Source: Kytococcus schroeteri
GTDB lineage: Bacteria > Actinomycetota > Actinomycetes > Actinomycetales > Dermatophilaceae
Direction of reading: 5' to 3'
Length of the DNA: 58,944 nucleotides
NCBI RefSeq assembly: GCF_042433515.1
Contig: NZ_JBHLVH010000009.1
Coordinates: 1-58,944 of the forward strand
In this document: positions 1 to 8,541 of the stretch, in pieces
Layout: each line of letters begins with the position of its first letter
Numbering within the stretch: the stretch's first letter is position 1
The notes under the pieces: generated by a model
What the model saw: only the letters and a program-made list of their open reading frames with translations
What the model was told of the DNA's origin: nothing
Database searches by the model: none
Made by a program: the position numbers and the translations under genes

Positions 1-47
1 ACTACCGACTCCGCATGCTCCTCATCGGCGGAGGACTCACCCCATGA
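1..47 (+). CDS. ISL3-family transposase, C-terminal end (partial)
   Basis: The reading frame open at the window edge encodes YRLRMLLIGGGLTP and stops at TGA 45-47. A NYRLRxLL-type tail is typical of ISL3-family transposases of actinobacteria. The stop is immediately followed by the terminal inverted repeat at 47-72, as expected for the 3' end of such an element. Only the last 14 codons are present, so family assignment rests on this tail plus the inverted repeat. Confidence 0.7.
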   Translation, partial: YRLRMLLIGGGLTP

Positions 48-72
48 CCCACGCTCAACTCCGAAGAGCCTG
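47..72. mobile_element. Right terminal inverted repeat of an ISL3-type IS
   Basis: This 26-bp stretch is the exact reverse complement of 58873-58898 at the other end of the window. Its outer tip reads GGCTCTTCGG, matching the GGCTCTTC-type ends of ISL3 elements. Orientation shows the element lies to the left, so base 73 onward is chromosomal DNA flanking the insertion. Confidence 0.8.
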
Positions 73-280
73 TTTTCGGCGTGCGTCCCGAATTCGTTCA
101 TGGCGCGTCGTGGGCCCTTGGGCAGAGTGGGCGCGTCTTCCCCGGTGAGGGTCTGATGAAGTCATCCTGTGATTTTGCTACTGGTTCTGCTGGCATCCTG
201 CGCGTGGCTAGGCGCATGGCCGGGGGCTATCCGAACGAGTTGTTCGGTGACCATTTCTCCTTCGCTGGGGAGAGGTGCTG

Positions 281-1471
281 ATGGGCCGGGTGTGGTGGTT
301 CGGGTTCGCGCGGGGGCTCTCGATGGTGGGCGATGCCGCGTGGGCTCTGGCCGTGATCTGGCTGATCATGGACGACGGTGGCCCCGGCATCTCCGGAACA
401 TACTTGGCCGTCTGTGCGGCGGTCACCTCGTTGCTCATGGTCCCGGCCAGTCGTTTGGTCGGTCGGCTCGGGACGTGGCGGGCCATGGTGTGCAGCGACG
501 CGTTGGGCTTCTTGGTGCTCCTGGCCGCGTGGGTTGGTGTGCTGCAGGGGCTTCCGCGCGTCTGGGTACTGGCCTCCACCGGGGTGGTGCTCGCCCTCCT
601 GGCGGCGGTGTACAGACCCTCCAGCAGCGCGTTCCTGCAGCAGATCGCCCCCGAGGGAAATCTGACCCGTGCCATGGGTGTCCGGCAGCTGAGCAATGCG
701 GCCGGGGGAGTGCTGGGCGCCGCCGCCGGAGGAGTCGTCCTGGCGGCCGGCGGGCTCACCTGGATCGTGGTGTTCAACGCCGTGACCTTCCTGGCGGCCA
801 TGGCGATCGTGCTGTGTCTGCCTCGGGTGGTGGCAGAGGAGCCGGAGCAGGAGGCGGGTTCCCCATCGGTGAGGGAGTCTCTCGGGATGGTGCTGCGGCA
901 CCCGCTGCGCAAGTGGCTCGTGCTGCGCGGTTTCGCCCTCAACCTGGCGGGCATGGCCCTGCTCTCGGTGGTGCTGGTTGCGCGGGTGCAGGAACGCGGC
1001 TGGGGTGCGGGGTACTACGGCCTGGCGGAGGCGACGCTCGCGGTCGCCACCATCGTGATGGGCCTGGTGGTCTCGCGGTGGCGCGGCCCCGAGCACGTGG
1101 GTCAGGCGGGTACCTGGGGAAGCCTCGGAGCGGTGCTGTGCGTGGTGGGGGCGTGTCTGGCCATCTCACGACCGGCCACCCTGGTCCTGCTGCTCCTCGC
1201 CGGGGTCTTGCTGGTGTTGGGCAGCGTGTACTCCGACTCCCTGCTGTTCGGCTCGGTGGATCAGCGCTCCATGGTCGCCCTGCACGCTGTGGTGATGGCG
1301 CTGTCCACCATCGGCATTCCGGTGGGGCAGGCGCTGGCCGGGGCTGCACTGGAGCTGTGGGGCGGGGTGCCGGTCATCACGGCGGCCGGGGTGCTGCTGA
1401 CGGGGGTGTGCCTTGGGTCGCTGGCGGTTGCGGAGATCCGCACGGCGCAGGCCTCCGAACGGACTGCCTGA
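281..1471 (+). CDS. MFS transporter (EntS-like exporter family)
   Basis: A 396-residue integral membrane protein with about 12 hydrophobic segments and the layout of small MFS exporters. A basic loop (SRLVGRLGTWRAM) follows the second segment, and a PSSSAFLQQIAP stretch near residue 115 resembles the region found in EntS/MFS_3-type efflux proteins. The start chosen is ATG 281, preceded by GGGGAGAGG at 267-275; GTG 275 is an in-frame alternative. It is the first gene inside the IS boundary and stands alone, with fbaA 127 bp downstream. The substrate cannot be told from the sequence. The 208 bp before it hold only a short unconvincing frame and may be remnant DNA next to the IS. Confidence 0.8.
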   Translation: MGRVWWFGFARGLSMVGDAAWALAVIWLIMDDGGPGISGTYLAVCAAVTSLLMVPASRLVGRLGTWRAMVCSDALGFLVLLAAWVGVLQGLPRVWVLASTGVVLALLAAVYRPSSSAFLQQIAPEGNLTRAMGVRQLSNAAGGVLGAAAGGVVLAAGGLTWIVVFNAVTFLAAMAIVLCLPRVVAEEPEQEAGSPSVRESLGMVLRHPLRKWLVLRGFALNLAGMALLSVVLVARVQERGWGAGYYGLAEATLAVATIVMGLVVSRWRGPEHVGQAGTWGSLGAVLCVVGACLAISRPATLVLLLLAGVLLVLGSVYSDSLLFGSVDQRSMVALHAVVMALSTIGIPVGQALAGAALELWGGVPVITAAGVLLTGVCLGSLAVAEIRTAQASERTA

Positions 1472-1598
1472 GGTGTCACCGGGGCTGGGTGGTCGCGGGT
1501 CGGTCTGACAGGATGGCCGGCAGCAGGCAACGGTGCCGGACCCGCCCGCGTGGTGAGCCGCCGCGCCCGTTCAGGACGGACTGGAGAAGGAGAACCAC

Positions 1599-2639
1599 AT
1601 GCCCATCGCAACCCCTGAGGTCTACCGCGACATGCTCGACCGGGCCAAGGCGGAGAAGTTCGCCTACCCGGCCATCAACGTCAGCTCCTCCCAGACGCTG
1701 AACGCCGCCATCCGGGGCTTCGCCGAGGCCGGGTCCGACGGCATCATCCAGGTCTCCACCGGCGGCTCGGAGTACTTCTCCGGACCCACCGTCAAGGACA
1801 TGGTCACCGGTGCGCGCGCCTTCGCGGCCTTCGCCCGCGAGGTGGCCAAGAACTACGACGTGAACATCGCCCTGCACACCGACCACTGCCCCAAGGACAA
1901 GCTGGACGGCTTCGTGCGCCCGCTGCTGGACGCCTCCGAGGAGGAGTACAAGGCGCACGGCACCCCGCTGTTCCAGTCGCACATGTGGGACGGCTCGGCG
2001 GTGCCGCTGGAGGAGAACCTGCAGATCGCCCAGGAGCTGCTCGAGCGCTGCAAGGCGCTGGACATCATCCTGGAGGTCGAGATCGGCGTGGTCGGCGGCG
2101 AGGAGGACGGCGTCGCCAACGAGATCAACGAGCAGTTGTACACCTCGCCCGAGGACGCCATCGCCACCGTCGAGGCCCTGGGCCTGGGGGAGAAGGGGCG
2201 CTACATGGCGGCCCTCACCTTCGGCAACGTGCACGGTGTGTACAAGCCCGGCAACGTGAAGCTGCGCCCGGAGATCCTGAAGCAGGCGCAGGCGGCCGTG
2301 GTCGAGAAGTTCGGCCCCAGCCAGCACTCGTCGGTGGCCGAGAAGCCGTTCGACCTCGTCTTCCACGGCGGCTCCGGCTCCACCGAGCAGGAGATCTCCG
2401 ACGCCGTCGACTTCGGCGTGGTGAAGATGAACGTGGACACCGACACCCAGTACGCGTTCACCCGCCCGGTGGCCGGCTGGATGTTGGAGAACTACTCCGG
2501 CGTGCTGAAGATCGACGGCGAGGTGGGCAACAAGAAGCAGTACGACCCGCGCTCCTGGGGCAAGGCCGCCGAGGAGTCGATGGCGGCTCGCGTGGCGCTG
2601 GCCTGCGAGAACCTGCGGTCCGCCGGGACGCACCGCTGA
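1599..2639 (+). CDS. fbaA: Class II fructose-bisphosphate aldolase
   Basis: 346 residues, the normal length for class IIA aldolase, which interconverts fructose 1,6-bisphosphate with DHAP and glyceraldehyde 3-phosphate in glycolysis and gluconeogenesis. The catalytic/zinc region HTDHCPKD lies at residues 93-100 (D95, H96). The other zinc histidines are H212 in NVHGVYKPGN and H256 in FHGGSGS. Start ATG 1599 has GGAGAAGGAG upstream. The stop overlaps the start of the DUF3151 gene by one base (TGATG), so the two genes are likely co-translated. fba followed by DUF3151 and purA is a common actinobacterial neighbourhood. Confidence 0.97.
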   Translation: MPIATPEVYRDMLDRAKAEKFAYPAINVSSSQTLNAAIRGFAEAGSDGIIQVSTGGSEYFSGPTVKDMVTGARAFAAFAREVAKNYDVNIALHTDHCPKDKLDGFVRPLLDASEEEYKAHGTPLFQSHMWDGSAVPLEENLQIAQELLERCKALDIILEVEIGVVGGEEDGVANEINEQLYTSPEDAIATVEALGLGEKGRYMAALTFGNVHGVYKPGNVKLRPEILKQAQAAVVEKFGPSQHSSVAEKPFDLVFHGGSGSTEQEISDAVDFGVVKMNVDTDTQYAFTRPVAGWMLENYSGVLKIDGEVGNKKQYDPRSWGKAAEESMAARVALACENLRSAGTHR

Positions 2640-3061
2640 TGGCGGGCGAGAACCTGCTGGGCATCCCGCCCACCGAGCTGCCCGAGGACCCGGCCGTCGC
2701 CGCCCTCGAGCAGGGGCAGGACGCCCGCATGGTGGCCTCCGCCCGCCCCACCAGCTCCGCCGCGTGGGCCGAGCTGGCCGAGGCGGCCCTGGAGGACGGG
2801 CTCGTGGTGGAGGCCTACGCCTTCGCCCGCACCGGCTACCACCGTGGCCTCGACGCGCTGCGCCGTGCCGGCTGGCGCGGCCAGGGGCCGGTGCCGTGGG
2901 AGCACGCGCCGAACCGGGGCTTCCTGCGCTGCCTGGCGACGCTGAGCAGGGCCGCCGGCGAGATCGGTGAGACCGACGAGGAGCGCCGCTGCGCCGAGCT
3001 CCTGGCCGACTCCTCGCCCGCCGCTGCGACCGCGCTGGGCATCGAGCGCCCCGCCGTGTGA
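2639..3061 (+). CDS. DUF3151 family protein
   Basis: 140 residues, soluble, helical and acidic, matching the actinobacterial DUF3151 family by its LLGIPPTELP start and the YAFARTGYHRGLDALRRAGW core around residues 60-80. Function is unknown. Its ATG overlaps the fbaA stop by one base, so expression is coupled to aldolase, and a 15-bp hairpin 36 bp downstream probably ends the transcript. Conserved linkage to fba suggests a housekeeping role in central metabolism, but this is inference only. Confidence 0.88.
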   Translation: MAGENLLGIPPTELPEDPAVAALEQGQDARMVASARPTSSAAWAELAEAALEDGLVVEAYAFARTGYHRGLDALRRAGWRGQGPVPWEHAPNRGFLRCLATLSRAAGEIGETDEERRCAELLADSSPAAATALGIERPAV

Positions 3062-3096
3062 CCCGCGCCACCTGATCCGCTGCGCCGCAGCCGGTT

Positions 3097-3131
3097 CGAC
3101 GGCCGCCCTGCCACCCGCAGGGCGGCCGTCG
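3097..3131 (+). terminator. Hairpin terminator after fbaA-DUF3151
   Basis: Perfect 15-bp GC-rich stem (3097-3111 with 3117-3131) and a 5-nt loop, 36 bp after the DUF3151 stop. It lacks a long U tract, as is usual for high-GC actinobacteria. Confidence 0.75.
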
Positions 3132-3189
3132 GGCGTCGGGGTCCTTATCATCCTGGTGTCGCCCGCCCCCTCGATGCCGGAGGTCCCGC

Positions 3190-4263
3190 ATGCCCCACGC
3201 CGTCCGCGAGATGCTCGAGGTCGGTCCGGGGGAGCGCGACCTCGTCCCGGCGGTGCGCATCGCGCTGTCGGTGGCCATCCCGCTGGTGGTGCTCGTGGCG
3301 ATGGGGCGCCAGGACCTCACGATCTACGCCTCGTTCGGGGCCTTCACCTCCCTGTACGCGCGGCACCGCCCCACCCGGGAGCGCCTGCGCGACCAGCTGC
3401 GCGCCGGCAGCATGTTCGTCACCTGCATCCTCCTCGGCTCGCTCGTGGCCGTCTCCGGGGCGCCCGGCTGGGTGGCCCTGGCGGCCACGGCGGTGGTGGC
3501 CTGCGTGGGGTCCGTGCTGGCGGCGTGGTGGAACCTCCACCCGGCCGGTGCGCTGTTCTTCATGTTCGCCACCGGTGCCGTCTCCTCGATGGGGCCCGAG
3601 GGGGTGGCCCCGCCGCTGCTGGCGGTGGTCGTGGCGGCCGCGTCGGCCACCCTCTCCATCGTGCTCGGCGTCCTGTGGCGGTACGTCGGGGAGGGGCCGC
3701 GCGACCCCCATGGCCCGTCCGCGCCGCACGAGCGCCTCACGCGGGCCCAGCTGGTGGGCCACGGCGGGCGCTTCCTGGCGGCCTCGGTGCTGTCGGGCAT
3801 CCTCGGCGCAGCCAGCGGCATGAGCCACGCCTACTGGGCGCAGATCGCCTCGGCGGCCCCCATCGCGGCCCCCACCCACCGGGCCCGCCTGCAGCGTGGG
3901 GTGCAGCGCATGATCGGCACGATTGGGGGCGTGGGCATCACGGCGTTCGTGCTCTCCATGCAGCTGCAGACCTGGCACATCGTGGCGTTCGTGGTGCTGT
4001 TCCAGTGGTTGGCGGAGATGTTCATCGGCCGCAACTACTCGGTGGCGCTGCTGTTCGTCACCCCGCTGGCGCTGCTCATGATCCAGCTCTCGCACCCCAC
4101 GGACAGCTCCGACCTGCTGCAGGCCCGGGCGGTGGAGACGGTCATCGGCGCGCTGGTGGGCATGCTCGTGGTGTACCTGTGGCGCACGGCGGCCGAGCGC
4201 CGTGCCGACCAGGCGGTGGCCGACCGGATGCGTCGGGCGGAGGCGTCCACGGCCGACGACTGA
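3190..4263 (+). CDS. FUSC family inner-membrane protein
   Basis: 357 residues with two blocks of four to six hydrophobic segments (residues about 20-165 and 195-330) separated by a hydrophilic region, the duplicated layout of FUSC/aromatic-acid-exporter-like proteins. Near residue 50 there is a YARHRPTRERLRDQ segment and near residue 235 THRARLQRGVQRMIGT, matching the conserved post-TM basic repeat of this family (family knowledge). Start ATG 3190 follows GGAGG at 3179-3183. It is a single gene facing the acetyltransferase on the opposite strand. The transported compound, if any, is unknown. Confidence 0.8.
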   Translation: MPHAVREMLEVGPGERDLVPAVRIALSVAIPLVVLVAMGRQDLTIYASFGAFTSLYARHRPTRERLRDQLRAGSMFVTCILLGSLVAVSGAPGWVALAATAVVACVGSVLAAWWNLHPAGALFFMFATGAVSSMGPEGVAPPLLAVVVAAASATLSIVLGVLWRYVGEGPRDPHGPSAPHERLTRAQLVGHGGRFLAASVLSGILGAASGMSHAYWAQIASAAPIAAPTHRARLQRGVQRMIGTIGGVGITAFVLSMQLQTWHIVAFVVLFQWLAEMFIGRNYSVALLFVTPLALLMIQLSHPTDSSDLLQARAVETVIGALVGMLVVYLWRTAAERRADQAVADRMRRAEASTADD

Positions 4264-4288
4264 GCCGCCGGCGCCCTCGGGACGGCCG

Positions 4289-4909
4289 TCAGCCGGTGGC
4301 GCTGCGTACCCGTTCCTCGATACGGGTGCGCGCAGCCGGCCACTCGTCGACGAGCATCGAGAAGCACGCGGTGTCGCGCACCGACCCGTCGGGTCGGCGC
4401 TTGTGGTGGCGCAGGACGCCGTCGTGACGGGCACCGAGATTCTGGATGGCGGCCCGGCTCCGGGTGTTGAGCGCGTCGGTGTGCCAGATGACCACCTCGG
4501 CGCCCATGCCGGTGAAGGCGTGCTCCAGCATCTGCCGCTTGGAGTCGGCGTTGTGGCCGCGGCCCTGTACGGAGCCGGTCAGCCAGGTGAACCCGACCGC
4601 CACGCTGCGCACGGTGGGGTCCGGCGCGTAGTAGGACGTGGTGCCGAGGAAGGCGCCGCTGACCGCATCGAGCTGGGCCAGGGGCAGGCGGGTGCCGGCC
4701 TCCTGCGCCGCGAGGGCAGCCCCGATGTCCGCGCGGGCGTCGCCGAGGGTGCGCGGGAACGGCCGGCTGAGCCATGCCCACGCCTCGGGTCCCGTGGCCT
4801 GCGCGGCGGCAAACCATCCCTCGGCGTGGTCGGCGGTCAGCGGCTCGAGATGCACCAGCGGGCCGCTGCGGGGCGGGGGAGCGGTCCACCAGGCGGGGTC
4901 GGTCGTCAT
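4289..4909 (-). CDS. GNAT family N-acetyltransferase
   Basis: 206 residues from ATG 4909. The N-terminal part (PLVHLEPLTADHAEGWFAAA) and the later TWLTGSVQGRGHNADSKRQM and EVVIWHTDALNTRSRAAIQ segments are typical of RimJ/RimL-like acetyltransferases that use acetyl-CoA to modify protein N-termini or small amines. The Q/R-x-x-G-x-A acetyl-CoA loop appears as QGRGHNA. It is transcribed divergently from purA across a region holding a 73-bp perfect hairpin. An in-frame GTG at 4957 would extend into that hairpin and is less likely. Substrate unknown. Confidence 0.82.
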   Translation of the reverse strand: MTTDPAWWTAPPPRSGPLVHLEPLTADHAEGWFAAAQATGPEAWAWLSRPFPRTLGDARADIGAALAAQEAGTRLPLAQLDAVSGAFLGTTSYYAPDPTVRSVAVGFTWLTGSVQGRGHNADSKRQMLEHAFTGMGAEVVIWHTDALNTRSRAAIQNLGARHDGVLRHHKRRPDGSVRDTACFSMLVDEWPAARTRIEERVRSATG

Positions 4910-4937
4910 GGACCCATGCTGCCGCAACCCCGACGTC

Positions 4938-5010
4938 CCACCCGGTGAGGTGACCATTCCGTGTCACCTGGACCGTCGAGGTGACACGGAATGGTCACCT
5001 CACCGGGTGG
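4938..5010. repeat. 32-bp perfect inverted repeat in the GNAT/purA divergent region
   Basis: Arms 4938-4969 and 4979-5010 are exact reverse complements, with 9 nt between them. The arm contains the near-palindromic core GTGACCATTCCGTGTCAC. It lies between two divergently transcribed genes, where a terminator would not be expected; nothing similar was seen elsewhere in the window. Confidence 0.9.
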
Positions 5011-5169
5011 CGAGGGCGCCCCGGACCTCGCCACCCGGCCCTGCCACGCTGCGCGTCGGTAGACTCTCCCGGTACCGGCTCCCGTGCGGCGCCGCCCCAG
5101 GCGGTGCCGGCCGGTACGCCGGCGGGAAGCACCGTCGGACGAACACTGCGCGGGGCGAAGGGAGTCGGC

Positions 5170-6507
<1,338 letters not shown>

Positions 6508-6540
6508 GCCGCCCCCGGGGGAGGATCGACGGAGGATGCG

Positions 6541-6939
6541 GTGATGCGACGCAGTGCTCTGGTGTGTGCGTCGGTCGTGGGCCTCGCCGCCTGCGGCCCC
6601 CAGCCGACCGAGGACGACGCGGTGCAGACCGCGGCGGCCTTCTTCGAGCGCGTGGACCGTGGGGACGGGGATGCCGCCAGCGGCATCACGCGGGGCGGAC
6701 CGCAGCCCATCCCGACCACCGACGCGGAGACGACCGACCTCTACCGAGATCTCCTAGGGTTTCCGGACGGCGACTGTGAGTTGGCGGACGACTGGGAGGA
6801 CAGCGAGGTTGACCGGCCCGAGGACGGCCGGTGGACGGTGCAGGTGCACCTGCGGCTGACGTGCGACGGCGAGTCGAAGGCTCTGACGGTGCCCGTGGTC
6901 GAGCGCACGGGGACGGTGGACCTGGACGCAGCGGGGTGA
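6541..6939 (+). CDS. Small lipoprotein of unknown function
   Basis: About 131-132 residues. The N-terminus MRRSALVCASVVGLAACG has a basic start, a hydrophobic core and a lipobox (LAAC), so it should be lipidated and exported. The mature part has an AFFERVDRGDGDAA segment resembling the NTF2-like/DUF4878 pattern found in many actinobacterial lipoproteins, but this is not certain. Start is GTG 6541 or ATG 6544, after GGAGG at 6531-6535. It follows purA by 33 bp and could be read through from it. It ends 18 bp before the HelD fragment on the other strand. Confidence 0.72.
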   Translation: MMRRSALVCASVVGLAACGPQPTEDDAVQTAAAFFERVDRGDGDAASGITRGGPQPIPTTDAETTDLYRDLLGFPDGDCELADDWEDSEVDRPEDGRWTVQVHLRLTCDGESKALTVPVVERTGTVDLDAAG

Positions 6940-6957
6940 CGGGCGCCCGGCACCCCC

Positions 6958-7284
6958 TCACTGCTCGGTCAGCACCACCATCCGGTGGGCGGCGCGGGTG
7001 AAGACCACGTAGAGCACGCGCGCGCCGCCGGGGGACTCCGCCACGATCTCCTCGGGGTCCACCACCACGGTCGCGTCGTACTCCAGGCCCTTGGTGCTCA
7101 TCGGGTCGATGACGAAGACCCGCGGATTCTCCTCGCCCAGCTCCTGCGTGGCGGCCTCCATGTCGAGCCGGTGCGCCTCGGGTGTGATGACCGCGATGGC
7201 GCCCTCGACGGCCTCGAGCAGGCCGGACGCGGCCTCCACGGCGGCCGTGGCCCACGCTCCGGAGTCCGCCCCGCTGGCGGCCAC
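6958..7284 (-). pseudogene. Duplicated C-terminal fragment of a HelD-type helicase
   Basis: A 108-codon frame opening at GTG 7284 that corresponds to the last 108 residues of the intact helicase encoded at 8542-10809. The final 51 residues (from VIDPMSTKGLEY to VVLTEQ) are identical in the two copies, while the preceding part has diverged by roughly one third. It contains only the terminal helicase motifs (GLEYD, VLYVVFTRAAHRM) and no Walker A, so it cannot be an active ATPase. The frame can be read upstream to about 7350 but no longer resembles the helicase there. No ribosome-binding site is evident. It is most likely a remnant of a local duplication that left the lipoprotein gene 7369-8484 between the two copies. 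Confidence 0.85.
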
Positions 7285-7356
7285 GGCGCGCTCCTCGGCC
7301 TCCCGCCGGGAGGAGCCGCGGAACCACAGGAGGATCCCTGTGTCCCGCAGGCCGCC

Positions 7357-7362
7357 TACCGT
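7357..7362 (+). promoter_or_regulatory. TANNNT -10 box, leaderless start of lipoprotein 7369
   Basis: TACCGT ends 6 nt before ATG 7369 and no ribosome-binding site is present, the arrangement of leaderless actinobacterial promoters. Confidence 0.5.
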
Positions 7363-7368
7363 GGCCGC

Positions 7369-8484
7369 ATGAGGCGCATGTGGATGGTCCTGACCGCGGC
7401 CGGGCTGGCCCTAACCGCCGGGTGTGGGTCAGGTGTGGACGAGGGGCAGGTGGAGGAGTTCGAGTCGTGGGCCCGGGACCAGCCGCAGGTGCAGTCGGTC
7501 GACTCGGTGACCTTCGAGGAACCGGACACTCTGTTCGGCGGAACCAACCCCGAGGTCATCACGACGCTGCACTTCTCGCCCGAGACCAGCGACGAGCAGA
7601 TCCTCTCCGTCGCCGGGGCGATGGCCGGTGTCCTCACCGAGGGAGGGGGCCCCAAGTACCGGGTCGGTGAGCGGGAGGGCGTCACCTTCCGACTGCAGGG
7701 CGACGACCTGGTCGACCGGCGGACCCTGGGTCTGGCCTCCGACCTCGAGGCTGCGGCTCCCGACGCGCAGCCGCTCGATCCCGACGTGGACCACGTGGCC
7801 ATGGTGACGCCGTCGAGCGTCTCGGCGGTGGTGCCGGATGCGGACACGGCCGACCTCGCGCGGTCCATCGCAACCAGCGGTGGTGCCGTCGGCAACGACC
7901 TGACGGTCACCATCCAGGGGCAGGGCGGGTCGTCGTTCACCTTTCAGGCGGGGGCCGGCCAGGACACTGCGTCGCTCGCCGCGATCGGCGCGGAGCTCGC
8001 AGGGCAGGGCATCGAGGTCCGGACGATGCAGCAGACACCGGACGGCCACCTGTCCATGGAGGTCGGGGAGATGGACCGCTCCCAGGCGGTCGAGCTCGAC
8101 CGGGCGGTGCGTTCGTGGCCGGCCGGGGCCGTGGTGCAGGGCGAGGTGGCCGCCTCGGCCGTGCCGGGGGCGACCGAACCGGTCAACCTCTCGTTCGACA
8201 CCCGCCTGCTGCCGGCCGGTCAGATGGAGGGCCTGCTCGACGCCGTCGGCGAGGTCCCCGGCCCGTGGACCGTCCTCAGCGTCGGCATCACCGAGGGGCG
8301 CAGCGCCGCCTACCTGGCCATCCCCGGCGATGACCGGGAACCCTCTGCGGAGGACATCGCCCGAGTGAAGGAGGGTGGGCTGGCGCTCACGCGGTACGTG
8401 GACAGCTACTTCCTCAACGGCACCCAGGAGGAGGGCGATGCCGTCCCGGGTGAGTGGGTCTCGCCGGGGCCGCAGAACCCCTGA
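7369..8484 (+). CDS. Exported lipoprotein of unknown function
   Basis: 371 residues. MRRMWMVLTAAGLALTAGC is a lipoprotein signal with a lipobox (LTAGC, C19). The mature region is acidic, soluble and lacks further membrane segments; it has no motif I recognise. ATG 7369 was taken as start because the signal begins there and a TANNNT box lies 6 nt before it; ATG 7378 is an alternative. The gene is bracketed by a fragment and the intact copy of the HelD gene, both on the opposite strand and in the same orientation, which suggests it entered or was trapped by a local duplication. Confidence 0.75.
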   Translation: MRRMWMVLTAAGLALTAGCGSGVDEGQVEEFESWARDQPQVQSVDSVTFEEPDTLFGGTNPEVITTLHFSPETSDEQILSVAGAMAGVLTEGGGPKYRVGEREGVTFRLQGDDLVDRRTLGLASDLEAAAPDAQPLDPDVDHVAMVTPSSVSAVVPDADTADLARSIATSGGAVGNDLTVTIQGQGGSSFTFQAGAGQDTASLAAIGAELAGQGIEVRTMQQTPDGHLSMEVGEMDRSQAVELDRAVRSWPAGAVVQGEVAASAVPGATEPVNLSFDTRLLPAGQMEGLLDAVGEVPGPWTVLSVGITEGRSAAYLAIPGDDREPSAEDIARVKEGGLALTRYVDSYFLNGTQEEGDAVPGEWVSPGPQNP

Positions 8485-8541
8485 GGCGCCTCGGCGCCCC
8501 GGTGCGGCCGCGTCCCGGCCACCATCGGCCTCCCGCAGCCC

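Noticed and set aside
81..281. Short plus-strand frame between the IS end and the MFS gene, with its stop overlapping the MFS start
   Set aside because: No ribosome-binding site, no recognisable motif, and composition not clearly coding. It may be junk DNA next to the IS; the overlap alone is not enough.
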